In this document: one piece after another, positions 9,554 through 17,700 of the stretch | Position numbering within the stretch: the stretch's first letter is position 1 | How the letters are laid out: each line of letters starts with the position of its first letter | Assembly (NCBI RefSeq): GCF_021502725.1 | Contig: NZ_JAKFFS010000001.1 | Location: 1,984,001 to 2,048,000, forward strand | Source: Dyadobacter sp. CY345 | GTDB taxonomy: Bacteria; Bacteroidota; Bacteroidia; Cytophagales; Spirosomataceae | DNA: 64,000 bases | Reading direction: 5' to 3' | Translations under genes and position numbers: made by a program | The notes under the pieces: generated by a model | What the model was told of the DNA's origin: nothing | The model's input: only the letters and a program-made list of their open reading frames with translations | Database searches by the model: none

Positions 9554-9991
9554 AGGAGTAAATTTTTGGTATGGAAAATAATTAATGGGTTTGAGGCGGC
9601 GAAATTAGATAATCCGGCTATTCCGAACTTTCCGCCGCAGCTTATTTAACAATATGATAATTTCCGAAAGCTAGGAATGGAATATCCAGGTTGCCGAGAA
9701 GCACAGACGAGACAAGGCTTTGTTAATGAATTATTTATGGAATAAATTGTAATAAAAATACCAAAGGTTAGATTTAGATTTTTCTAAGTTTTTGAGATAG
9801 AAGTCTGAGGTTTTGGAGGTTAGCGTCTTTGCTTTGGAGAAAGCCTTATGAATACAAACTATTGTTGTATATGCTGCGATAAATCTGGTACTGTTTAAAT
9901 GTGGAGCCTGTTAATTAATCGTTAATTTGACCTGAAATCATAAACAATTTTTGATATTGCGAGCTGTACAATCTTTCAACATTTTATCCTG
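9554..9991. other. Intergenic region between the first SusC gene and a small membrane-protein gene
   Basis: 438 bp without a convincing gene. It must hold the leftward promoter of the SusC/SusD unit. The best -7 candidate on the minus strand is AACCTTTG at 9762-9769, one mismatch from TAnnTTTG and without a clear -33 element. A short inverted repeat, ATACAA-N7-TTGTAT, lies at 9852-9870 and could be a regulator site. Nothing else stands out. Confidence 0.4.
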
Positions 9992-10237
9992 ATGGAAAAT
10001 ATCTTTCAAAAATTAACAAGCACAAACCAGAAAATTCTGGTTATTTCTTTGTCGATCGCTCTGGTTTTTCTTAGCCTGAGTATTTTCATTTTAACAGTGA
10101 GCAAATCCTTTGCTTCTTCACAGCCAAACCCGGACAAAAGACCAAAAATAGGTTTAGGAGTTCATGGGTCATATGTTTATTATTTTGGAGAAGATGAAAA
10201 GCTGTATCGTATGCCGGTCAACAGGGCTATTGATTAG
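9992..10237 (+). CDS. Small single-span membrane protein, unknown function
   Basis: An 81-residue reading frame with one strongly hydrophobic segment at about residues 18-40 (ILVISLSIALVFLSLSIFIL), preceded by a polar lysine-containing N-terminus and followed by a basic, proline-rich tail (NPDKRPKIGLGVHGSYVYYFGEDEKLYRMPV). The tail resembles a short extracytoplasmic strand motif but I do not recognise a family. It lies alone between the SusC promoter region and the two-component system, on the strand of the latter, with 278 bp to the regulator. The composition looks like a real membrane protein rather than a shadow frame, as there is no gene on the other strand. Expression is unproven. Confidence 0.5.
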   Translation: MENIFQKLTSTNQKILVISLSIALVFLSLSIFILTVSKSFASSQPNPDKRPKIGLGVHGSYVYYFGEDEKLYRMPVNRAID

Positions 10238-10393
10238 TTGTAAAAAACTTCTGTCAGTTGGTTTCGATATCAAAGTGAATCTGTAATTTATCCACAGAGG
10301 CCAATCCTGATGAAAATTCAAGATTTTTATTCTCGATTACGGAGATTATTAAGGTTATATCTGGGAACAGCTATCTTGTTTCAAACACATATT

Positions 10394-10421
10394 TTAAGAC
10401 GATCTTAAGAATTATTTAAGA
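10394..10421 (+). promoter_or_regulatory. Triple 11-bp direct repeat: likely operator of the response regulator gene
   Basis: TTAAGA occurs three times, at 10394-10399, 10405-10410 and 10416-10421, each separated by exactly 5 bp, giving an 11-bp period. This is the geometry bound by tandem OmpR/PhoB-family dimers, and the half-site with its 5-bp gap resembles the enterobacterial PmrA/BasR box (CTTAAG-N5-CTTAAG). The same arrangement stands before the Rieske gene at 12651-12678. Autoregulation by the encoded regulator is the simplest reading. Confidence 0.65.
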
Positions 10422-10442
10422 TCGATTATAGGCTCGTACCTT

Positions 10443-10488
10443 TTATTTTGCAGCGACAGTTGGTATCAAACTGTTAGATTTACATTTG
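10443..10488 (+). promoter_or_regulatory. Candidate promoters of the response regulator-kinase operon
   Basis: Two -7-like elements precede the regulator. TTATTTTG (10443-10450, one mismatch from TAnnTTTG) lies exactly 21 bp after the last direct repeat, the same distance as at the Rieske promoter. TACATTTG (10481-10488) is a perfect match, with TTGG at 10460-10463 as a weak -33 element, but leaves only 27 bp to the ATG. Which is used cannot be decided from sequence. Confidence 0.4.
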
Positions 10489-10515
10489 TCGCGAAAAATT
10501 TTAAAAGTAAACTTT

Positions 10516-11184
10516 ATGAGAATCCTGATCATAGAAGATGAAATCGGAATACTGAATTTTCTAAAACAGGGTTTGGAAGAGGAATCTTATGCCGTGGATA
10601 CGGCGTCGGAAGGAAGAATAGGGCTGGATATGGCGCTAACAGGCGAGTATGATCTTTTATTGATAGACTGGATGCTGCCTGGTAAAAGCGGCGTGGAGAT
10701 TTGCCGTGAATTCAGAAAACATTTTGCAAAAACGCCTGTCATATTTCTTACTGCCCGCGATACTGTGCAGGATACTATTTTTGGATTACAATCCGGCGCG
10801 AACGATTATATTAAAAAGCCATTCAGCTTCGAGGAGCTTTTAGAAAGAATTAAGGTACAACTGCGCCCCGCAACCGGGGAACAAGCCGAGTTTACCTTAG
10901 GCCCTATCCGTATTGATACCCAGTCGCATCAGGTTTTCAGGGAAAATGAAGAAATAAAACTAACGCAAAAAGAGTTCGGACTTTTGGAGTTTTTGCTGAG
11001 AAACAAGGGAAAAGTTTGCCGCCGGACAAGAATTATTGAAAGTGTCTGGGACATACATTTTGAGTACAACACCGGCGTTATTGACGTATATATCAATTCA
11101 CTCAGAAAGAAACTCAAACTTGCCAAAGAAGAAGACTACATTCAGACCATTCGGGGTATAGGCTATATTGCAAAAGAAATCTGA
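10516..11184 (+). CDS. OmpR/PhoB-family response regulator
   Basis: A 222-residue DNA-binding response regulator. The receiver domain covers about residues 1-115, with the acidic pair E7-D8, the phosphoacceptor Asp51 in LLLIDWMLPG, the conserved Thr in FLTARD and Lys in YIKKPFSF. A winged-helix output domain fills about residues 125-222 (LTQKEFGLLEFLLRNKG, and VIDVYINSLRKKL recognition region). I chose the ATG at 10516; a TTG ten codons upstream would add residues that fall on the -7 element. The kinase gene follows after 11 bp. Its probable binding sites are the 11-bp direct repeats before its own gene and before the Rieske gene. The closest functional analogues are heavy-metal or envelope regulators (CusR, PmrA type), in line with the efflux pump downstream. 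Confidence 0.93.
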   Translation: MRILIIEDEIGILNFLKQGLEEESYAVDTASEGRIGLDMALTGEYDLLLIDWMLPGKSGVEICREFRKHFAKTPVIFLTARDTVQDTIFGLQSGANDYIKKPFSFEELLERIKVQLRPATGEQAEFTLGPIRIDTQSHQVFRENEEIKLTQKEFGLLEFLLRNKGKVCRRTRIIESVWDIHFEYNTGVIDVYINSLRKKLKLAKEEDYIQTIRGIGYIAKEI

Positions 11185-11195
11185 ACCCTAAAAAG

Positions 11196-12569
11196 ATGAC
11201 TACTTCTTTCAAAAATAAGATTGCCTTCAACTTCACGTTAAGTACAGCGCTTTTGGTAACGTTGATATTTTTTGTGATTTATCATATTGTAAGTCTTACC
11301 GTTTTTCGAGGTTTGGAAAAGGATATCACATTCCAGGCTGACAAGCATTTTTATGAGGTGGGTGTGAAAAACGGCGTTCCTTTCATTGCTGACAAGGAAG
11401 AGTGGTTTGAAAGGGAACATCGTGAGCTGGAAGTTAATCCGGTATTCGTAGAGATAACGGATAAATCCGGAGCGGTTATTGAGAAATCACCAAACCTGAA
11501 ACAGGATTTTTTAACGGCTGATTTATCTCAAAAAAATAAGGAAATTTTTCAGACAAAACTGAAAGGACGCGCCATTGCCCAGATTCAGGTCGAATTGCAA
11601 GAAAATGAAAAATTGGCGGGATATCTTATCGTTGCGATCCCGATCAATGAATCTGAAAAAGTTTTGGATAATCTTAGAGTTGTGTTGCTGACTGCCTTTC
11701 CGATCGTTTTATTGGTGCTCTTTTTTGTAACAAGATTGATTGCAGGTAAAAGTATACAACCGGTACTGAGCGTGATCAATACAGCAAGTAAAATTACCAA
11801 TGAAAATCTGAGCGCGCGTGTTCCAATTCCATCAGGAAAAGATGAACTGAACAGGCTCGTTGTTACCATTAATGATCTGATGGACCGGATCGAAAGTGCT
11901 GTTGAACGCGAGAAACAGTTTACTTCCGATGCATCGCATGAACTACGAACGCCGCTGGCAGTCATCAAAGGAACATTGGAAGTTTTAATCCGTAAGCCAA
12001 GGTCCGCAGAAGAATATATCGACAAAGTTGCTTTGGCGATCAGGGAAATTGACAGGATAAGTTATCTGGTGGATCAGTTGTTGCTGTTAGCCCGTTTTGA
12101 AAGCCAGAAAAAAGCCATGGATCATCAGCAGGTTGATCTTTCTGAGTTGACTGAATCTATTTTGCAGAGACAAGAGCAGCAGATTATTGAAAAAGCACTT
12201 TCCATAAATCTTGAAAGTGATAAGCAAACTAACGTATATACTGATCCGTATATGATTGATATTGTCATAGAGAACCTGATTTCGAACGCCGTTAAATACT
12301 CTTTAAAAAACGAAAATATTACTATCTTAATCAGAAAAAACGAGAACCGGGTATCCTACATAATTATTGACAAGGGCATAGGAATTTCACCGGAGGAGAT
12401 AGAGAAAATCCAGGAACCGTTCTACCGATCTAATCCTTTACAGCACCCTGAAATTAAAGGAAATGGACTGGGACTTTCTATTGTAAAGAGAATGTGCCAG
12501 CTGCTGGAAATAGAATTTAATATAACCAGTCAGCCAGGACAGGGCACCTCGGCAGAGTTGATCTTTTAA
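11196..12569 (+). CDS. Sensor histidine kinase (HAMP-HisKA-HATPase), metal/envelope type
   Basis: A 457-residue membrane kinase. A first membrane span (about residues 12-35) and a second (about 163-183) enclose a periplasmic sensor of roughly 125 residues with no cysteine-rich metal site that I can see. A HAMP domain follows, then HisKA with the phosphorylated His248 in SDASHELRTPL, and an HATPase domain with N-box (ENLISNAVKYS), G1 (IIDKGIGIS) and G2 (GNGLGLSI) motifs. Order and size match the CusS/BaeS-like kinases. It is co-transcribed with the regulator just upstream and probably phosphorylates it. The signal is unknown; a transition metal or iron/redox stress would fit the downstream operon. 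Confidence 0.92.
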   Translation: MTTSFKNKIAFNFTLSTALLVTLIFFVIYHIVSLTVFRGLEKDITFQADKHFYEVGVKNGVPFIADKEEWFEREHRELEVNPVFVEITDKSGAVIEKSPNLKQDFLTADLSQKNKEIFQTKLKGRAIAQIQVELQENEKLAGYLIVAIPINESEKVLDNLRVVLLTAFPIVLLVLFFVTRLIAGKSIQPVLSVINTASKITNENLSARVPIPSGKDELNRLVVTINDLMDRIESAVEREKQFTSDASHELRTPLAVIKGTLEVLIRKPRSAEEYIDKVALAIREIDRISYLVDQLLLLARFESQKKAMDHQQVDLSELTESILQRQEQQIIEKALSINLESDKQTNVYTDPYMIDIVIENLISNAVKYSLKNENITILIRKNENRVSYIIIDKGIGISPEEIEKIQEPFYRSNPLQHPEIKGNGLGLSIVKRMCQLLEIEFNITSQPGQGTSAELIF

Positions 12570-12650
12570 GATGATAGTGCTTCTAAAATCAATTATAAGA
12601 AAGTATCAGTAACTACTATTGCCGATAATTTGATTCCGTTTCATAAAATC

Positions 12651-12678
12651 TTAAGCCAACCTTAAGATAATCTTCAGG
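12651..12678 (+). promoter_or_regulatory. Triple 11-bp direct repeat before the Rieske/efflux operon
   Basis: TTAAGC (12651-12656), TTAAGA (12662-12667) and TTCAGG (12673-12678) lie at an exact 11-bp period with 5-bp gaps, matching the array before the response regulator. The promoter-distal copies are better conserved. The last copy ends 21 bp before a perfect -7 element, so a regulator bound here would overlap the -33 region, the normal place for an activator of the OmpR family. Confidence 0.68.
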
Positions 12679-12699
12679 AAACGCTAAGGCAGCCAGGTC

Positions 12700-12707
12700 T
12701 ACATTTG
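12700..12707 (+). promoter_or_regulatory. -7 element of the Rieske/metal-efflux operon
   Basis: TACATTTG matches TAnnTTTG exactly and lies 37 bp before the Rieske ATG. There is no good TTTG at -33; the third direct repeat occupies that place, which suggests the promoter depends on an activator. Confidence 0.55.
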
Positions 12708-12744
12708 AGATGTCATTCAGACTATCATTTAATTATGTAAGATT

Positions 12745-13185
12745 ATGGACCACACAAAGAATGCCGAAAATATTAATCGCCACGAATTTTTAAGAAAATT
12801 AGGTTTTGCCGGGTCGGCTTTGGCTGCGGTATATTTTGCGGGAAATCTTCAATCCTGTACCAATGAACGCGTCAGTCCTGTGCCTACAAACCTGACGGTG
12901 GACTTAACTGCATCTGAAAATGCTGCATTGAAAAATAATGGCGGTTATGTAGTCAAAGAGGGTGTTGTGATTGCTAAAAGTAATACCACCGAATACATTG
13001 CCGCCACGCTTACATGCAGCCACGAAGGAAAAAACCAGATCATGTACCAAACAGATCATTTTTACTGCCCTGCTCACGGAGCAAAATACGATAACACCGG
13101 AAAAGGGCTGAATAGTGAAGGAAAAAAGGGGATTCGGGTATATACAACAAGTCTGACCGGAAATATTCTAACCATCACAGCCTGA
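12745..13185 (+). CDS. Rieske [2Fe-2S] domain protein with Tat/lipoprotein-like leader
   Basis: A 146-residue exported iron-sulfur protein. The leader NRHEFLRKLGFAGSALAAVYFAGNL resembles a Tat signal but has Asn-Arg in place of the twin arginine; it ends in LQSC with Cys38 as a possible lipid-anchor residue. The Rieske cluster ligands are clear: C91-S-H93 in LTCSHEG and C108-PA-H111 in YCPAHGAKYD, 15-16 residues apart, with the glycine-rich closing loop after the second box. The Rieske fold fills almost the whole mature protein, so this is a small stand-alone electron carrier, not a dioxygenase subunit or a full bc1 Rieske protein. It is the first gene of the unit that continues into DUF5777, YceI and the efflux pump. 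Its electron partner is not in the window. Confidence 0.9.
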   Translation: MDHTKNAENINRHEFLRKLGFAGSALAAVYFAGNLQSCTNERVSPVPTNLTVDLTASENAALKNNGGYVVKEGVVIAKSNTTEYIAATLTCSHEGKNQIMYQTDHFYCPAHGAKYDNTGKGLNSEGKKGIRVYTTSLTGNILTITA

Positions 13186-13191
13186 CATAAC

Positions 13192-14112
13192 ATGAGAATG
13201 AAAATACGTTTAGCCATTGCAATGGTCATGATGAGTTCATGGGCTTATGCGCAGGAGGATTTGTTAAAACAGCTGGATCAGGTTCAGGATTCGGCGACGG
13301 TGTATAGCGCGGCAACTTTCAAAGGAACGCGGATTATCAACGGACATTCGGTAGAGACGGTCGGCAAAAATAACATGGATTTTATCATTTCTCACCGTTT
13401 CGGCGCGGTTAATTCCGGAGCCAATAATTTCTTCGGTCTTGACGAATCGCAGATAAGGCTGGCTTTGGAATATGGGCTTAGCGATCGTCTGATGATCGGA
13501 ATCGGCAGAAGCAGTTACCAGAAAACCATTGACGTTTTCGCCAAATATCGTTTGCTCAGACAGTCATCGGGCTTTAAAAACATGCCTGTTTCGATTACAC
13601 TTTTTGCCAGCGACGCCCATAATGCTAGTACCTCTTCAACTGAACTTCCATTTTATACTATTGTTCAGCGGCAGACTTACACTTTTAAGGCTCTAATTGC
13701 CAGGAAGTTCAGCGAGAAACTGTCACTCCAGTTAACACCGACGATTGTACACAGAAATTTAGCAGAAAATCAGATCGATGCAAATAATCTGTATGCGCTG
13801 GGCTTGGGCGGACGCTATAAACTGACGAAACGGACGTCATTCAATGTTGAGTACTGGTACACGCCGAAAAACTTTGCCGGGACAGTTCAACGGGACCCGC
13901 GCTTCACCAATACGCTATCACTAGGTTTTGATATAGAAACGGGTGGCCACGTGTTCCAGCTTCACCTGACAAATTCAAGAGGAATGATTGAAAAACAGTT
14001 CATTGGACAAACAACGGGAAAATGGAACAACGGCGATATTTTCTACGGCTTTAACGTGGCCAGGACTTTCAGTTTTGACAAAAGTAAAAAACGCAAATCC
14101 AGTGGATACTAA
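13192..14112 (+). CDS. DUF5777-family outer-membrane beta-barrel protein
   Basis: A 306-residue protein with a signal peptide ending in SWAYAQ at about residue 21. The mature part has alternating hydrophobic/polar strands (FGLDESQIRLALEYGLSDRLMIGIG, FKALIARKFSEKLSLQLTPTIV, SFNVEYWYTPKNF) and ends in an aromatic-rich strand followed by a basic tail, as expected for an outer-membrane barrel. I recognise the DUF5777 pattern, which in Bacteroidota is found beside YceI and Rieske-like proteins; its function is not established. It begins 6 bp after the Rieske stop and ends 13 bp before the YceI-like gene. A second ATG two codons in is equally possible as start. Confidence 0.75.
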   Translation: MRMKIRLAIAMVMMSSWAYAQEDLLKQLDQVQDSATVYSAATFKGTRIINGHSVETVGKNNMDFIISHRFGAVNSGANNFFGLDESQIRLALEYGLSDRLMIGIGRSSYQKTIDVFAKYRLLRQSSGFKNMPVSITLFASDAHNASTSSTELPFYTIVQRQTYTFKALIARKFSEKLSLQLTPTIVHRNLAENQIDANNLYALGLGGRYKLTKRTSFNVEYWYTPKNFAGTVQRDPRFTNTLSLGFDIETGGHVFQLHLTNSRGMIEKQFIGQTTGKWNNGDIFYGFNVARTFSFDKSKKRKSSGY

Positions 14113-14125
14113 AACATTTAAAGTG

Positions 14126-14662
14126 ATGCTGGTGCTGATGATCAGCCAGCTTATTGCCATTACCTGTTATGGACAACTGTATATGACCAAAACGGGCGAG
14201 ACCAGTTTTTTCTCCGAAACGCCGCTCGAAAATATTGCTGCGGTTAATAAGCAGGTCTTGGTTATACTCAATTCTGCGAACGGAGAAATTGCGATTAAAA
14301 TGCAGCAGCGCAGTTTTCATTTTCCGAATAAACTCATGGAAGAACACTTCAATGAAAATTATATGGAAACCGAAAAATATCCGGCGGCAGTGTTTACCGG
14401 AAAAATCAAGGAACCGGTAGATTATAGTAAAGACGGAAATTACGCTGTTCATGCGGACGGGATTATGGACATGCATGGTGTAAAACAGAACCAAAGTATC
14501 AAAGGGCAGATGGTTATCAGTGGCGGACAAATCACGTTGACTTCTGATTTTGATGTAAAACTGGCGGACCATAAAATCGAGGTGCCAACCCTGGTGATCG
14601 CCAAGATCTCTGAATCAATTGCTGTTAAAAATAAGTTTGTGTTGGTTCCTAAAAAGAGCTGA
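14126..14662 (+). CDS. YceI-like lipocalin-fold periplasmic protein
   Basis: A 178-residue exported protein with a signal peptide ending in CYGQ (about residue 17). The body shows YceI family features: SFFSETPLENIAAVNK near the start, the FHFPNKLMEEHFNENYMETEKYPAAVFTG segment, and DGIMDMHGVKQNQSIKGQMVI followed by DFDVKLADHKIEVP. YceI proteins are small barrels that bind long isoprenoids or amides in the periplasm and are often near haem, quinone or stress genes. I place the start at 14126 because an earlier in-frame start would lie within the DUF5777 gene and add a non-signal N-terminus. A role in carrying a lipid-like redox cofactor for the Rieske protein is possible but only inference. Confidence 0.85.
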   Translation: MLVLMISQLIAITCYGQLYMTKTGETSFFSETPLENIAAVNKQVLVILNSANGEIAIKMQQRSFHFPNKLMEEHFNENYMETEKYPAAVFTGKIKEPVDYSKDGNYAVHADGIMDMHGVKQNQSIKGQMVISGGQITLTSDFDVKLADHKIEVPTLVIAKISESIAVKNKFVLVPKKS

Positions 14663-14703
14663 TATGATCACAATATTCCGGCTCAGCGTCAAATCATATC
14701 GTT

Positions 14704-17700
14704 ATGCTAAATAAAATTATTGGGTTTGCAGTAAATAACAAGCTTATCATCGGACTGCTCGTCGTGGCCCTGATCGGTTATGGAAGTTATGAGCTCACAC
14801 GTCTCCCGATAGATGCCGTGCCCGATATTACCAATAACCAGGTGCAGGTCATTACGATTGCACCTTCTTTCGGCGCAACGGATATCGAAAGATTGGTTAC
14901 TTTTCCAATTGAACAGGCCAATAATAATATTTCGGGTTTGAAAGAAATCCGGAGTTTTTCAAGGTTCGGATTATCACTGGTAACCATCGTTTTTGACGAC
15001 GATGTCGATGTATACTGGGCCAGACAGCAGGTTTCCGAGCGGCTTTTGAAAGTGCAGAATGAAATTCCAAAGGGAATCGGCACGCCTGAGCTGGGGCCTA
15101 TCAGTACCGGACTGGGTGAAATTTATCAGTATGTGGTTCGTCCCAAAGAAGGTTACGAACACCGATACAACGCCACAGATCTGCGCACGATTCAGGACTG
15201 GATTGTCCGCCGTCAGCTGCTTGGCGTAAAAGGCGTTGCAGAAGTCAGCAGTTTTGGCGGAAAGTTGAAGCAATATTCTATCGAAATCGACCCTCAGAAA
15301 CTTCTGTCATACGGCATCACCATCAATGATGTTTTCACCGCATTAGAAATTAACAACCAGAATACGGGTGGAGCTTACATTGAAAAAGGCCCGACGGTGC
15401 TATACATCCGGAGCGAAGGTTTGGTAGAAAATCTGGAAGACATCAAAAATATCGCTGTTAAATCCCTGGCCGATGGTCAGCCTTTGTTTATCCGCGACGT
15501 TGCCGATGTAAAAACGAGTTTCGCTACCCGATATGGCGCCATGACCTACAACGACAAAGGGGAAGTTTCGGGTGCCGTGGTGATGATGCTCAAAGGCGCA
15601 AACAGCAGTGAGGTGATCAAAAACGTCAAAGAACGTGTGGCCCAGATCCAAAAAACGCTGCCAGAAGGTGTAGTGATCGAACCTTTTCTGGATCGGACGA
15701 AAATGGTCAACAATGCCATTGGAACAGTTGGAAAAAATTTGCTGGAAGGCGCGCTTATCGTGGTTTTTGTGCTCGTGCTGTTTCTGGGAAATTTTAGGGC
15801 AGGGTTGCTGGTGGCGTCGGTAATTCCGCTCGCGATGCTTTTTGCGGTCATTATGATGAATACTTTTGGCGTGAGCGGTAACCTGATGAGCCTCGGCGCG
15901 CTTGATTTTGGATTGATCGTGGATGGCGCAGTGATCATTGTCGAGGCGGTCATGCACCAGATCACACACAATAAAAAGTTTGCCGGCCTCACGCGCCTGA
16001 CCCAGCAGCAGATGGATGGAGAGGTGAATGAGTCCGCCGACCGGATGATGAACAGTGCCGATTTCGGCCAGGTCATCATCCTGATCGTGTATCTGCCCAT
16101 TTTCACTTTACAGGGTATTGAAGGAAAGATGTTTAAACCAATGGCACAAACCGTTGCGTTTGCTTTGTTGGGCGCATTCATATTGTCGCTGACCTACATA
16201 CCGATGATGAGTGCTGTGTTTCTGAGCAAAAAGATCAAGACAAAACCCGGCTTTTCGGACCGGATTATGGACAAGCTGGCAAAGAAATACCGCCATGCGC
16301 TTGAACGGGTAATCCGTTATCCCAAAATGATCCTGACATCCGTGCTGATCCTTTTCGCATCTGCTGTATACCTGCTTACCACGCTGGGTGGAGAATTTAT
16401 TCCGGCTTTGGAAGAAGGCGATTTTGCTGTAGACACCCGCGTGCTGACTGGAAGCAGCCTGACCACCACAATAGAAAATACGACGAAAGCGGCGCATATT
16501 CTTAAAACCCAATTTCCGGAGGTTTTAAAAGTGGTTACCAAAATAGGCAGCGGTGAAGTCCCGACGGATCCGATGCCAATGGAAGCCAGTGATATGATGG
16601 TCATTTTAAAAGACAAAAAAGACTGGACGTCGGCGAAAACTTTTCCTGAACTTTCTGAAAAAATGGGTGAGGCGTTAAAAGAAGTACCGGGTATCACAGC
16701 CGGGTTTCAGTTTCCCGTGCAGATGCGTTTTAATGAGCTGATGACTGGCGCACGTCAGGATGTGGTATGTAAGATTTTTGGTGAAAACCTGGATACACTG
16801 GCGCTTTATGCCAGGAAACTTGGCGTTATGGTGAATCAGGTCGAGGGTACGAAAAATTTATATGTCGAGGCTGTTGCCGGTATGCCACAAATCACGATCC
16901 GTTACAACCGCAACGCACTGGCGCAATACGGACTGGATATTTCTGCTGTCAATAAAACGGTAAACACCGCGCTGGCTGGACAAAGTACCGGTATGGTTTT
17001 CGAAGGCGAAAAGCGGTTTGAACTCGTGGTCCGGCTTAGCGGCGAACGCAAGAAAAACCTGGAAGATATCCGCAACCTGCTGGTAGCCGCGCCGAACGGG
17101 ACACAGATTCCACTCTATCAACTTGCGGAGGTAATCATTCAGGATGGACCGAACCAGATCCAACGCGAGGATGCTAAAAGAAGAATCGTTATCGGATTTA
17201 ATATTGGCGGAAGGGATGTGCAAACCATTGTAAATGAGCTGCAAACGAAGGTAAACCAAAACCTGAAACTTCCGGCGGGGTACTACGTAACTTACGGAGG
17301 TTCTTTCGAAAACCTGAATGCTGCCAAACAGCGGCTGATGATTGCCGTGCCGGTTTCGTTGCTGCTTATTTTCGTCCTTTTGTTTTTTGCTTTCAATTCG
17401 GTGAAAGACGGGCTGCTGATTTACTCAGCCATTCCGCTTTCTGCCATTGGCGGGATATTTTTTCTGGCACTGCGTGGTATGCCGTTCAGTATCAGTGCCG
17501 GAATTGGTTTTATCGCGCTTTTTGGTGTGGCCGTTTTAAACGGAATTGTGCTGGTAGCCGAATTTAACCGGATCAGAAAAGAAAAACAGAAGGACATCAG
17601 GGAGGCCGTTCTGGAAGGGACCCAACACCGGCTCAGGCCTGTGCTGATGACGGCTTTTGTGGCGTCGCTTGGGTTTTTCCCGATGGCGATCAGTTCCGGC

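Noticed and set aside
10486-10515. TTG start ten codons before the response regulator ATG
   Set aside because: It overlaps the TACATTTG promoter element, and receiver domains begin with the MRILIIEDE stretch coded from 10516.
13988-14125. Longer N-terminus for the YceI-like gene
   Set aside because: It lies inside the DUF5777 coding region and would bury the signal peptide.
15400-16697. Long antisense frames within the RND pump gene (15400-15969, 15546-16181, 16108-16512, 16317-16697)
   Set aside because: They are low-complexity mirror frames of a well-defined pump gene and have no recognisable domains.
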